Shown piece after piece: positions 24,870 to 36,638 of a stretch of 64,000 bases of DNA. Both the position numbers and the translations under genes were made by a program. How positions within the stretch are numbered: position 1 is the first letter of the stretch; every line of letters begins with the position of its first letter. The notes beneath the pieces were generated by a model. It was not told the origin of the DNA. It ran no database searches and saw nothing but the letters and a program-made list of their open reading frames with translations. The stretch comes from Zingiber officinale (taxonomy: Eukaryota; Streptophyta; Magnoliopsida; Zingiberales; Zingiberaceae). The stretch covers positions 26,728,492 through 26,792,491 of the forward strand of contig NC_056004.1 of assembly GCF_018446385.1 (NCBI RefSeq), written 5' to 3'.

Positions 24870-25795
24870 AGATTTCATTATATAAAAATAGTTAAACTCT
24901 TAAAAGAACAAAGCTATTATAAATAAGTAAAATTGATCAGACTAGTTAGGTGAGTCAAACCAAATGAGTTGAACAAACAAGTCAAATTTATTGGTTGATC
25001 AAGTCAATCAATTTAAATTAAGAAGTCTAATCAACAAATTAATTTAATCAATCAAGACCCATTTTATAACCAATTTAATCGACAAAGTTAAGCTAGAAAG
25101 ATTAACATGAGCCAGCAGTTAGATTATTGAAACCGCCACATCAGCGATCCTCCTAGAACCGATCCCACGAATATAGAAATCCTCCTAGAATCGATCCCAC
25201 GAATATCGAAGAAAATAAATACAAATACACAGCTGAAAGCACATAATCGGGACACTAACACCAGATAATATATAAGCACAGTAGTCAACGCTATTAACTC
25301 TTTATATGAAAAAAATATACAGTCTGTCTTTTTTTTAATAAATCGTTTTTACTCAAGCCAGCTGTTTAATAAAAAAAGCAAATAAAATAATTTAAGCTGT
25401 TGGTTGAATTTTTTACGTTCACTAGTGACTAGTCATTGTATCATACGAATCAGTTCATCAGAAAAGCAAGCACAAAGACAACCTCCATCGGTTGGCAAAC
25501 TGCACAACAGCACAAAGACACTGACAATAAAAAAGAGTCTCTATAGCAAATACACTGGCACAAAACTTGGGAGGTATCTTGGAGGCACTTAATAAAAAGA
25601 CTCTTAGGGAATTAATGCTTATTTAGTTCACTAACAATAGAGGCACTCAATAAAATCCAAATAGGCGTGTTCACAAATTGAAGCACAAGCAAGCATTTAG
25701 CAACCACACAAAAGTATATGAAGTTGTAACAACATATATAGGAGATTGTAAAAACCCATTTTCTATGAAATCCCTCACTATGGGTGAGAAGATTT
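24870..25795. other. Intergenic AT-rich DNA and cytochrome b5 3' flank
   Basis: No gene is seen. A local duplication of 'cctcctagaa(t/c)cgatccca' with a following CGAATAT lies at 25148-25210. The part near 25600-25795 is the likely 3' UTR of the cytochrome b5 gene. Confidence 0.5.
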
Positions 25796-28700
25796 TTAAG
25801 CTGATTTTGTGTAGAATCTGATGCCGACGGCCAATCCCAAGATGAGGAGAGGAACCAAAAACTGAAGGATCCTGACAATGAACTCAGATGTTTTGTCCTG
25901 GTTGTAGTGCGGTTGCTTTGGAGGAGTGTAGGTTACTTTCTTAGGGATTGTTGTGACATCAATTTGTCCAACATAATAGTCATCCATCATTATCCTTGCA
26001 GAAGAGCTATGACCAATATCTTCAAAATCATCAGTTGCATCTTTACCTGACAAAAGGAATACACAAGTCCACCATAAGATATCCTATTAATTAATTATTC
26101 AAGCTGCGCATTCTTCCAAATGATTGATTAGTCTATTTACCAGTTGATGACAACAAAACCTCGTCTCCCCCAGGGTGATCCTCTAAGAATTTGGTAACGT
26201 CATAAACCTGTAAAAAATAAGAAACACAAAAAGACAACTATTATACGAAACAATGGCACCGCACTAATTGATATACTAAAATCTTCAAACAAAATAATAT
26301 AATAAATACTAGAAGCAATATATACAACAATAACCACTGTGTTAATTAGTTGAAGTCCACCCTGTGAACCTTATCTCACCTCTAAGCAACGCTATGTTTA
26401 CATTATTCAACTTATTTTATGACCTGCTATGATCTATTCACATACTGTTACACATAGTAGTATTTTCTTAATTTCTCTTCCATAATGACCTCACATATTA
26501 ATCTTACCATTCTTACCTCCTTATTCACCTTCCTCAACCTGATCACAGATCCAGCAGGGCCTCACCAATTACCATTCCAAGCTGCCATTGAGCTACATCC
26601 CTCCTTCCCAGTGTGCATTTCCAAATCTCAACCTTAACAAACTGATATGTCCAATGGAAAATACTTCATTTCTCTTTATATTTATTTTTCCGTTGTGTTT
26701 GACCCACTTGCTTTCTAGTTTTGTTTTCATGACCAAAAATAAGTTTCATTGGATTGTTACTAGTATATGTATAACTAATCAGATACATCTGCATGTCAAA
26801 ACTGAAACAATTTAACAAGTTTCTAATTAGATACTTTAACGAGTTTCAGTGAAGGGGGTTGGCCCAAGTCAAACTCCTGTAAGTATAATAAAAATGGGCC
26901 AGTGTATACACGTGTACATGTGAAAAATATATGAATGGTTAAAATTAGTCTGATTAGGTTAAGTAGCTGGTACATCACAAACTTTCAGAAGAATTAATTG
27001 AATTTATTTTCTCAAGATCTTGCCATAATTAAATCAATGATGTATCAGAACAGTTTTAAAAGATTAGGAGACCACTTATTAAAAAAAAGTATAAGATACT
27101 AAAAGTACCAAATTTATATGTTTAGTAGCAACCCAATCACAATTAAGTCTAACAGCTTGAATTGCGGATCAAATTGCATAAAAGGCAAAGGAACATGGAA
27201 TTTGGACAAATAGGTTCATGATGGATGACCAAACAAGCAAACAGAATAGGACACCTAGTAAGCCAGGATATATATGCTAGTACATGTAAACATCAAAATC
27301 TGGAGGCAACAGCCATAAAATAAATAACAATAACAAAATCAGCAAAATCCCCCTTCAATATTAAATTCCTGTCTAGGGATTAAAGGTGTACAGGTGCACG
27401 TTGTATTATATTATTGTGCAGATCAACAGCAAATCTGGGGGAAAAAAAAATCAGAAACTGAATGTGCCAAACTCCAAATGACATGAAAATGGACATCATC
27501 CATTGTAAGATCAGAAACAAAAAACTAACAAAAATTGAAAAATTTAAACTATCAAGAATTAAGTTTGCCATACTTAATACACTATAATCAAACTGTAGTT
27601 CAACACAATTAGACTTAACCACAGTGAGAGTGTATCATAATTTCTCTTCTAGATGGTGTATTCTTCTTTCATCAAATAGATAAATAGGCCTTCAGTTAAC
27701 AGCAAGATAAAGGGGAAAATTTTCCATCTCTGGCCCAATTCTCATTCTTTCTGGCAGCAAACATTTGGAATCAAGTGTATGTTGCTGGCCTTATTTTCAT
27801 ATCTGTGATATCCAACAAACTGGAATCACAAATCATGTTTTTGCAAATTCTCCCACCTAATTGTATTTGTTTCCTGTTTGGATCTAAACATGCAAACCAC
27901 TTCTCAGGATGCTATTTTCTTGGAATTGGATTGCACAGAAAGACCATTTCCATGCAGCATTATCATAGCATTTCAACCTCTTGGGTTAGAGATGTTATTC
28001 ACCACAGTCTATTCATTTTTCAATAAAGCCTTTACGAATTGTTTAATATTTGGGTGAATTAGTTTTAAATCAGATGGCATCTTTTAATATTTCATGAAAA
28101 TGTTCAAAAAAATCGAAGCTTAGTAAACATGTTTCTGTATGCTAAGAAGAGGATTAGGACATCTACAGTTGAGAAACATAGCAATATCGAGCTAAGAAGG
28201 AAATTAAACCTGGCGCTATTGCACATAATGCAAAACTGTGCAGGTAACAGAAAACTTCTTAAGAGAGTTATTACACTTGTTTCCTTGAAATGATTATGAA
28301 TGGAAAAAATTGAATATGTAGAGAAGACAAAAGAAAAGAACGAGAAGATCAAGAAATCATTCCGTGAGTTACATGCATCCTTTAAAATATCCATTTATTA
28401 CCATCAAAGGATACAACAAAAGGATGATCCATCTGTTGATTTATCCATTCTCTATTCATCCGGCAAATTGTTCAATGGGATATGAAGAGGGAAGAAAAGA
28501 AGCTATTTTTAGCGGACCGCCGAAAAACGCAGGGAAAAGCCCGTATTATATATGGTTAAAAAGTAAAGAGAGTAGGATTTTTTTTTATATATACTTTAAT
28601 TATCTCTCTTTGTAAGGATGGAAATTCTTTTTTCTTCTGAAAGTTAGGGAGCGAAAGAGAGTTTAATCCTATTCAGATGACTAAAAAGGTCATAAGTGGA

Positions 28701-29275
28701 TAGGAGTTAGGTCAGAGGCATTGCAATGCTAAGTTTAATCCTATTCAGATGTAATTCTCAAGGAAAGAAAGACAGTTTCTCTCTCTTATCTTTCTCATGC
28801 TTTCTTTTCCTCAAAGGCAGCCTTAATAGTTCAACTACTGCTAATAGACGATAGAATATTTCGTGAGAAAAGAACGGATAACATATTCATCCAACACCAT
28901 GCTGTTTTGATTAAGATATTTTATTATTTTTTTTATGGGATAGTTCTATCATAATCATAACAGGAAGCTTGGTAGGGATCCAAGATCCAAAACTTACACG
29001 GAAAGGTCTCCTTGACAAGATCCAAAAAAAAAATGGAGATCAAAAGGCGGTTCTTTTGCAAAAACAGATCATCGTGCATCATATAATCCCACAAATCAGG
29101 GGAGAACAAATATTAGTAGATCTCTCCCAATACAGAAAAGAGAACCAGAGGGACCAACATAATCCAACAGAGAAAAAAAAACCGCAACCTTGCCGTCGAT
29201 GATGAGCCAACAATCCTTGGAGGTGTTGTGTGTCGAGACCTCAGTCAGGGTGTAGACCTTCACATCGCTCCCCAT
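25796..29275 (-). CDS. CYTB5: Cytochrome b5, ER tail-anchored isoform, 3 exons
   Basis: Exons in coding order: 29189-29275 (29 codons), 26141-26207, and 25796-26046. Junctions are GT-AG and the total is 405 nt, giving 134 residues, the normal length for plant cytochrome b5. The haem domain is residues about 1-90. The axial ligands are H40 in the HPGG motif (EDHPGGDEV) and H64 in IGHSSSA. A hydrophobic segment at about residues 108-127 (ILQFLVPLLILGLAVGI) is a C-terminal membrane anchor, followed by the short basic tail RFYTKSA. This topology puts the haem domain in the cytosol on the ER face. There it passes electrons from NADH-cytochrome b5 or P450 reductase to desaturases, hydroxylases and some P450s (known). 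The ATG at 29275 is in good context and gives MGSDVKVYTLTEV. Confidence 0.97.
26208..29188 (-). other. Intron 1 of the cytochrome b5 gene (2981 bp)
   Basis: This intron separates GK29 from V30, just before the haem-binding HPGG exon. It starts GTTGCGG and ends TTTTTTACAG. It is AT-rich and has no recognisable transposon ends or domains. The only repeat noticed is 'gtttaatcctattcagatg' at about 28661 and 28731. Short ORFs inside are not conserved-looking. Confidence 0.9.
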
Positions 29276-30546
29276 CTCGCTCCTCCCGATCGCTCTCGCT
29301 CCCCGCGAACACGATAAAACGTGGAATCGATGGATCCAAAGAAAAGGAGAGGCAGTGGTGGGTAGGTGAAGCCGCCGTGGCGAGGGTTTGGTGAGGGCTG
29401 AGGGGGCGACCGGACGTATTTATTTTTTGTCAAAATGAATATTCGGAAACACAATTGCACATACATCCCTACTATTTTTTAAAATTTTCATATCTAACAT
29501 AGAATTTGAATAGTTAGTACAATTTAAAAATAAAAATATTAGAAATAAAAGAAAAAATATGAGTTTTTTTTAAATAATCCAACTATTCGATTTTTCGAAC
29601 AATTAATCCTAGAGATGACTAAGATAAATTTTTTAGATTTATCATCCCACTAAAAAAAATTTACAGTGTACTGTAACTAAAATTTAAATTTTAGATTCTT
29701 ATTAACTACTTTCTGAATCTAATCATTACATCGTCCAGAGTTTTAAATTATTTTAATTGCACCAAGGTGAGAAGCATTATCGAGTAATTCGAGTTTTAAT
29801 TGCACCAGATAAAGTCGAATCTGATCTGATTAGTCAGGTCACACACTTGAGATAAAACGACCCAGGAGTCACGTATCTTGTGATTAGAGTATAATTGATC
29901 TTTTATCTATTTAATTAAAAAAAATAAAATTTAGCCTAATTTTAAATGGCTGAGTTGTTTGGAGTTAGCAGCTAAACCAGTTTGTTTAAATGTTCCTTTT
30001 TCTCTCCTACCTCGGAATTGGTTCCACGTGACTTCATCACATTTCGTTTACTTGCTCTATCTAATTATTATTATTAATTATCTGATAATCTTCATTGCCC
30101 CGAGGCTATGCAGCGGAATATCCAGTATAATTTTATCCTCAACTATAAGAGATATATATTCGGAGAGATTTTTTTTTTTCTCGAATGAGACCTGCCATCA
30201 TAGAATATTAAATTTTTTATTACGAGTTATTATTACTTTTCAATTTATCTTAATAATTAGTGAGAAATTTTTATATGATTAGATCGATATTCTCAGATTT
30301 AATGTTATTTAATTTAATATTTAGTCCTCACAAGATGCTAAGTTGACTAAAGGTTGGTAGCTTTATTATAATGGGGTAATTTCCATCTCTAATCACTGAT
30401 GGTTGGTTATAAGTATTGACGATAGAATTCACATATATTATCAATGATAGCATATGGTATATATAAATATCATTATAAGTGAAAATAGAAAAATACATAA
30501 ATTAGGACAATAATAAGTATTTCCTAATAATAATTATTCCCTAATA
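29276..30546. other. 5' flank of cytochrome b5 and AT-rich intergenic DNA
   Basis: The first 130 bp are GC-rich on the coding strand and probably hold the 5' UTR and core promoter. Farther out it is AT-rich with no recognised gene. The last 100 bp (CCTAATAATAATTATTCCC) resemble 42703-42790, since the Tat element was inserted between them. Confidence 0.55.
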
Positions 30547-30551
30547 ACTAG

Positions 30552-31349
30552 TGATCCTGTCCGAGCGCTGAGTCTACGGACGCTGGGGACGTGGCACGCT
30601 CCGCTGTCTCCGACTAGTAGTGTAGCTCTCCGACAAACCTGCAAGGAAGCCGACCGGGAGGGGTTTCCTGGCGACGGTCCTCCGACGCTCAAGTCAGGCA
30701 ACGAGAGAGGCAGCGTAATGAGGCTACAGTAAAGATGTGTGCATACCTTCGTCGACGTCTGGGGGTCCTTATATAGAACCTCGGGGAGGCGCGGGCACGC
30801 TTCTCTACGCGTGCACGCTTTCCCAAACATACCTTAACAAGCCTCTGTCAGAAAAGTACCTCTGGCGCCATTCCGCAATCGTCCGAGCATATCCCGGATG
30901 TGACGGTGGAAGCTTCCGCCGTATGATCCTGTGTACAGCTCGGCCGCCAACTCTGCTACTTGTCGGCGGCAAGCGTCTCGAGGATGATGTTATCCCCTGT
31001 CTCCCTTGTCCTCTTGCGTTCCCTGTCTGTTCCAGGGCCGAGCAGGTCGGCCGTTCGACATGCATATGACTTCTGCATCGGGCATATGCTCGGATGAGAC
31101 TGCTCCCGCCTGTGTTGCCTTGTGCACCGGCCGAACGGACATTCCGGTCGGCCCTTGAAACCTTTTACCTTGAGCATCGGAAACCCGACTCTTAGTCAGG
31201 TTGTCTACCTTCGGTTCGGGGGATTCATGCCGGTCGGTCAGCCCACTTCATCCGGTCGGCCGATCTCAGGGTTGAATCTCTTGACCTTTGACCTCCACGT
31301 GCCGTTGACCTTTCGCCAATGAGGATCCCCCGTCCTTATAACCGGATCA
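30552..31349 (-). repeat. 3' LTR of the Tat element
   Basis: TG...CA termini within the inverted TGATCC/GGATCA ends. It carries the same CTATATAAGG TATA motif (near 30770, minus strand) as the other LTR. It neighbours the polypurine tract. Confidence 0.93.
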
Positions 31350-31366
31350 CATGCCTCCCCTTCAAG
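31350..31366 (-). other. Polypurine tract of the Tat element
   Basis: On the minus strand GAAGGGGAGGCATG directly precedes the 3' LTR. It primes plus-strand DNA synthesis in this class (known). Confidence 0.65.
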
Positions 31367-31760
31367 TCTAGTCGAAGGAGGCGTTAAGGCCGACTGACTG
31401 GACTGCCGGTCGGCCTGAATGACATCGCACTACCCCTCTGAAATGTTCCTCCCTCGGCCGCTCGGCCTCCTCCGAGCGCTAGCTCTGCTGCCGTGCCGAC
31501 CATCATTGCTGACGCCCTTCGGATCTCCTCGGGATTTGTACAAATCTTCTCCATTAAGACCAAGCACGCGCATTGTGCGTCGTAATGGCGCTAATTAAAT
31601 GCGCCCGTATGACCTGGTGCCACGTGGCGCCCCTGCTGGCGTCACCGTACGGCTCAGCGATGTGTCCGATGGGACATCGGCGGTTTGAAATGAATGGCCC
31701 GATGGGGGCCTCGGTTCCTGTGACCTGCATCGGACGGTCGAGGCCGATCGGGCCCGACCT

Positions 31761-31767
31761 TATAAAG
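31761..31767 (+). promoter_or_regulatory. Candidate TATA box for the antisense ORF
   Basis: TATAAAG in a GC-rich setting lies about 335 nt upstream of the ATG at 32099. It is on the plus strand, outside the LTR, so the extra ORF could have its own promoter. Confidence 0.45.
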
Positions 31768-32997
31768 TCGTCGCCTCCTTCCTCCGCCGCATTTCTGCCT
31801 TCGCGTTTCTCCGTCTCTCTTTGGTGCTTCCGCGTTCTGGCGACCCCGCTTCTCCGTGTTCCGACGATTCTCCGCCGTCTTCCTTCGATCCCTAGCTTCT
31901 TCGTAAGGTTCCTCCTCTTCTCCTCTCTATTTTCCTCGTATTCTTTGTCGAGTTCCCGTCTTCTGGTCCTTGTTTCTCCCATCTTCTCCTTGCCCTGGGT
32001 CATTTTCTATTCTCTTGGCTTTTGTTTTCTTGCCCGATCGGATAATGGCCAGTTCATCCTGACCCGTAGAACTCACTTTAGGCCCTTGGTATACTACCAT
32101 GGAATCTCGCTTCGATCGGCGTGACGTCGAAGCCTTGCTTGACGGTTTTGACATTTCGTCTATCTTTGAACTTATTCTACCCTCTCCAATCGCTCGGCCT
32201 CACAAACCGCCGAGGGGAGCCATTTGTTTTTTCCGCGACCAATTCACAGTCGGTCTGCGGTTTCCTCTTCATCCCTTCTTTGCCGATGTTTGCAACTTCT
32301 TTGGTCTTCCGCTCGCCCAACTAGTTCCCAACACTTTCCATCTTTTGTGTGGAGTGGTGGTACTGTTCAAGACACACCGCATCCCTCTCCGACCGAAATT
32401 TTTTTACTATTTTTATTACCCGAAGCAGTCCAAGATGGGCACCTATCTATTCCAGGCTCGGCCCGGCCTTGTCTTTTTTGATAAACTCCCCTCCTCCAAC
32501 AAACACCGGAAGGAGTATTACTTTTATCTTCGTTTCCCCGAGCGGGCTCCCTTCCGAACCACATGGCAGGTCGGACCGCCTACCTCTCCCGAGCTAAAAA
32601 GATATAAGACCCGACCGGACTATCTCGAGGCTGCGAATCTACTTGCCGGTCTGAAGCTCGATATCAATAAGCTTCTACCTGAAGGCGTGCTATATATATT
32701 CGGCCTGAGTCCGAGCCGCACTCCACTTCCGAGTAGCTTCGGTAAGAACTTCACTTGCACATGTACTTTGAGTGCTAACTGATTTTCTTCTTTTTCCTTT
32801 GCAGCAAATATCGTCATGGAGTCCGTGATGCAAGGGATTTTGAAGAGGAAAGCCGAGGCGCTCGAGGCGGCCGCCGCCAAAGAGATGGAGCAACTGGGCA
32901 TCGCTCCGGTTGGCTCTCATGAGGGTGAGAGCGACACACATGCAGAAGAGTCGGCCGCCCAGGCCTCCCTCGTGGAGGTGACGGGAGGCAACACTTC

Positions 32998-34139
32998 TGT
33001 AGGACCGTTAGATTCGATAGAGGGGGGTGAATATCGATTCAAAAAACAAGAGTATAAATACGCAGCGGAAAAGTAAATGAACACAGTTGTTTTTTACTTC
33101 GTTCGGAGCCTGTGACGACTCCTACTCGAAGGCCCGTGGTCCTTGACCACTTTCGTTGGGCAATCACTATCAATTCGAATATTACAGAGTTAAGTACAAG
33201 AATTGACAGATAAAGAAAATACCGACAATAGAATTAAAACAAAACCAGCACTGAGTCGGAGAGCTTTTCGTGGCGTCGCAAGAGCACAGAGCAGCAGATC
33301 TTGGATTCTTAGTTGATATGAAGCTCCACCCTTGCCCCTTCTTTTATATGAAGCTCAGGGCACCCCGGATCCCTTCCAGGCGCCCTGGTGAGACGTGGCA
33401 GGTCCAACTAGTGAGCTCCACGTGGCGACGCGCAATCAGGATAAAGTTTGCCTCCCGGGCGCCCGGATCCCTTCCGGGCGCCTGGACCCTGTTTTCCCGC
33501 AGAATCCGTCCTGCAAGACAAACGTTAGTCCGGAGGCAAATATATATCCTGTAAAACAGATTGTTAGCACAATTAAAGTTCAACAAAGTAATAGCAAAGA
33601 GTATGACTTAGATTACGTCTTTACGAGACCGGAATCTAGTCACGATCTCGACTTAGATATCCGAAATGGATCTAAGCGGATCGACGCCTAATGTTCCTTC
33701 CCGGGAGCGTCCTCACCATCACTCCCCTCCAGTGACTTACCTTACTTACCTGCCAGACGTCCGGTCATCCCTTCGACCCGTCTGGACTTCTCGCCAGCTA
33801 TCCGGTCAGCCCGTTGACCTAGCTGGACTTCTCGCCAAGCGTCCGGTCAGCCCGTCGACCCGCTTGGACTTCTCGCCAGCTATCCGGTCAGCCCGTCGAC
33901 CTAGCTGGACTTCTCGCCAAGCGTCCGGTCAGCCCGTCGACCCGCTTGGACTTCTTGCCAGCTATCCGGTCAGCCCGTCGACCTAGCTGGACTTCGTGCC
34001 AGACATCCGGTCAGCCCGTCGACCTATCTGGACTTCTCCTGCACACTCGATCAAAGTGTCAGACAACAACAAAACTAACTTAACCTATTTGTCATTCATC
34101 AAAACCTGGGTTAAATCGTTAGTGCTAACCGCACCAACA
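32998..34139 (-). mobile_element. Solo LTR inside the antisense ORF, TSD ACTTC
   Basis: A 1142-bp unit (TGTAGGACCG...CACCAACA) has perfect ACTTC duplications at 32993-32997 and 34140-34144. It is closely similar to the LTRs at 44399, 52161, 53700 and 60616. Removing it and one ACTTC rejoins the host ORF in frame (GNT-S-NREPAM). Confidence 0.95.
33752..34038. repeat. Seven 41-bp hairpin-forming repeats in the solo LTR
   Basis: Exactly seven 41-bp units. Each has a 7-bp stem (CCAGACG/CGTCTGG, CCAGCTA/TAGCTGG, CCAAGCG/CGCTTGG, or CCAGACA with TATCTGG) around an inner GGTC...GACC pair and a GTCGAC core. Stem sequence changes between units while pairing is kept in nearly all. Confidence 0.9.
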
Positions 34140-35824
34140 ACTTCAAACAGGGAGCCAGCCATGCAAGAGGAAGGCTCCGGTCAGGAAGACGAGCAGCCAC
34201 TCAAGCAAAAGAGGCGCCGGACGGATACACCGTTGTGATCGGCTACTTCTGCTGTTCGCGTGTCCGAGCGGGCGGGGTTCGATTCCCGTGGGAAGACTCC
34301 AATGGTGGAGGCATTATCCTCCGATCGGACTCCATCTCTACTAAACTTGCCAGCCGTCCCTATTGAGGCTGTGCCGGTCAGCACTCTTCCACCTGCTTCC
34401 CGCCGGGTCCAGCGCTCGGCGATTTTGTTCAAGTTCTCCGCCCCGGCCTCTGCTCCCTCTGCCTCGGCTCACACGACTCCCGGCCGGAGCCGCACCATCA
34501 GGGCTACCTTGCACCTCCCTATCGAGGATCTTTTGCCCGAGTCTGATCGGCCGACTGCGCCCGAGCATATGATCACCATGAAGGGGCCCCTCGCCGAGAT
34601 GTGGGACGATGCTCGGGCTCGTGTTGTGTTAATTCCGCTCGCCAACCTCGCCAACAGCCAAATGCAGCAGGCCACTGGAGTGAGTGTGTTTTCTTCTGTA
34701 AGTCCTTTACGTCATCTTTCCGGTCGGCTATTAATAATCTTCTTTATGTCAGAGATGGGTGGAGGAGATCGCGGTCGCCAATCGGCTGTCCATGGTGGAC
34801 GAAGAGTTGAAGAAGCTGAAGAGCTCGGGTGGCCCGTCCTCCCAGGGCCCCTCATATACTGAGCTGCAGAAAGAGCTCAAGAAGACCCAAGACTTGTTGA
34901 AGGCTGAGCAAAAGAAGACGACCGACCAGGCCCATACTTTGGCTGAACTCGAACGACAGGTCAAGACACTTGATCGAAAAATAAGCCTAGCCACCGATCG
35001 GAATAAAACGACAGTCTCCGATCTGGAGAAGAAAAACGTCGAGGCCCGGGGTCTGGAGCAACGGGTCAAAGAGCTGATGGAGCAGCTGGACGGTGAGTAG
35101 GCGAGCCACTCGAGCGAAGCGCTCAAACATAAGGACGAGCTGAAGAAATTGCAGGAGGCTCTTGAAGCTTCCCAAGCCACCTTCAAGGAGTACCAGGAGG
35201 CTGAGCCGAGCCGGTTCATCGTGCTGAGGCAAAACTACATCCGCTCAGACGAGTTCACTGAGAAGGTTTGCAACCGGATGGCAGAGGCCTTTGAACTGGC
35301 CATCACTGCCACGTTGGATTACTTGAAGGCCAAGGGTCTCCTCCCGACTTCAGCGGAAATTCCCGCCCGGGAACATGCGGCGCTTCTTGTAACCATTCCC
35401 AAGCATATCTTTAATTATTTTGAGTGAATGTGTTTTCAGGAATGCTTCCGATCGGTGTGTCTGTCACGTGGCATCTGTAACCCTTAAACGCTAATTTTAA
35501 ATGAATGCCCACTCTTGCTGTGTTATCCTCTTATTTCGTGTTCTTTTTTATTATGTCGATCGGTTACTAGACCTTTTACTCGCAGGGAATTTCTTAACTT
35601 CTTTGCTTTGTCGATCGATCAAACGCCCCTCCATCTTGCTTGGGATTTTTATGAGCTTTTCGCTCTAAGTGTTTTTCTTTGCCTCGCCGATCGGCCAAAC
35701 GACCATCCACCCCACCGTGGATTTCTATGAGTTTTTCGCAGTGCTTTCCTTTACCGCGCCGATCGATCAACGAATCTCCATTCTTTCATGGATTCTCTGC
35801 CAATGCGTCGTTGAAGTAATTCAA

Positions 35825-36400
35825 GGGGTTTATAGTCGCCGGTCCGACTCTAGAGTTTAACATCGCCGCTCAACGATCTTCAGGCCGGGGGGTTTATAGT
35901 CGCCGGTCCGACTCTAGAGTTTAACGTCGCTGCTCGACGGTCTTCAAGCCGGGGGGTTTATAGTCGCCGATCCGACTCTAGAGTTTAACGTCGCCGCTCG
36001 ACGGTCTTCAGGCTAGGGGGTTTATAGTCACCGATCCGACTCTAGAGTTTAACGTCGCCGCTCAACGGTCTTCAGGCCGGGGGGTTTATAGTCGCCGGTC
36101 CGACTCTAGAGTTTAACGTCGCCGCTCGACGGTCTTCAAGCCGGGGGGTTTATAGTCACCGGTCTGACTCTAGAGTTTAACGTCGCCGCTCGACGGTCTT
36201 CAGGCCGGGGGGTTTATAGTCGCCGGTCCGACTCTAAAGTTTAACGTCGCCGCTCGACGGTCTTCAGGCTGGGGGGTTTATAGTCGCCGGTCCGACTCTA
36301 GAGTTTAACGTCGCCGCTCGACGGTCTTCAGGCCGGGGGGTTTATAGTTGCCGGTCCGACTCTAGAGTTTAACGTCGCCGCTCGACGGTCTTCAAGATGA
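35825..36400. repeat. Nine tandem copies of a 64-bp minisatellite
   Basis: The landmark TTTATAG starts at 35829, 35893, 35957, 36021, 36085, 36149, 36213, 36277 and 36341, an exact 64-bp period. Each unit reads GGGGTTTATAGTCGCCGG...TCGACGGTCTTCAGGC with a few substitutions. It lies between the ends of the two convergent coding units. 3' regions of Tat elements are known to generate such repeats. Confidence 0.97.
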
Positions 36401-36402
36401 GC

Positions 36403-36515
36403 TTATAGCTCGGGTAATATACTCCCGGCCGAACGACGCGGGGTCTTCGTCATCGAACATTTGGCTCGGATAATATACTCCCGGCCGAACGGCACGGGGT
36501 CTTCGTCATTCCTTT
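36403..36515. repeat. Two-copy repeat of about 57-60 bp beside the minisatellite
   Basis: CTCGG(G/A)TAATATACTCCC, followed by GGCCGAACG(A/G)C(G/A)CGGGG and TCTTCGTCAT, occurs twice. It may be an older unit of the same 3' region. Confidence 0.85.
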
Positions 36516-36638
36516 ATACAACTATCCGATGGGCGCACAATGCTCATGCCCTTGCTTTGTTCTTATAGCTTTCATGCCTGCAGCCAAAAGATACATTCGA
36601 ACGGCATATTCATGAAATACATTACATCGGCGCACCTT

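Larger units (their letters stand above)
32099..35427 (+). pseudogene. Antisense extra ORF of the Tat element (gypsy-type putative transposase/coiled-coil protein), split
   Basis: Start ACCATGG at 32099. Exon 1 (32099-32741) encodes a globular N-terminal half resembling the plant 'putative gypsy type transposon' domain, with features such as GLRFPLHPFFADVCNFF, QLVPNTFHLLCG and TTWQVGPP. Intron 32742-32804 (GTAAGA...TTTGCAG) joins it in frame to a segment that is interrupted by the solo LTR at 32998-34139. A second intron is likely at 34680-34752 (GTGAGT...GTCAG). The C-terminal third (34753-35427) is a coiled coil with heptads such as LEKKNVEARGLEQRVKELME, then ends at TGA 35425. In-frame stops at 34236 (TGA) and 35098 (TAG) make it a pseudogene. 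Its role in the retrotransposon is unknown. Confidence 0.8.

Noticed and set aside
28300..28615. Overlapping short ORFs in cytochrome b5 intron 1
   Set aside because: No homology or coding signature, and they lie within a well-supported intron.
30737..31069. ORF repeated at 42090-42422
   Set aside because: Both copies are LTR sequence of the Tat element, so the repetition is due to the LTR pair.
31573..32124. 183-codon plus-strand ORF upstream of the Tat antisense ORF
   Set aside because: It overlaps the leader and start of the antisense ORF in another frame, has a Ser/Leu-rich tail from a pyrimidine-rich leader, and has no domain.
33666..33986. ORFs translating the 41-bp LTR repeats (also at 45158, 52901, 54430, 61383)
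   Set aside because: The repeated RPSWTSRQ-type peptides arise because 41-bp units happen to lack stops; the LTR is noncoding.
33752..34038. CRISPR-like array (regular 41-bp repeats)
   Set aside because: There are no unique spacers; the repeats are contiguous, lie in LTRs, and recur in five copies in a plant genome.
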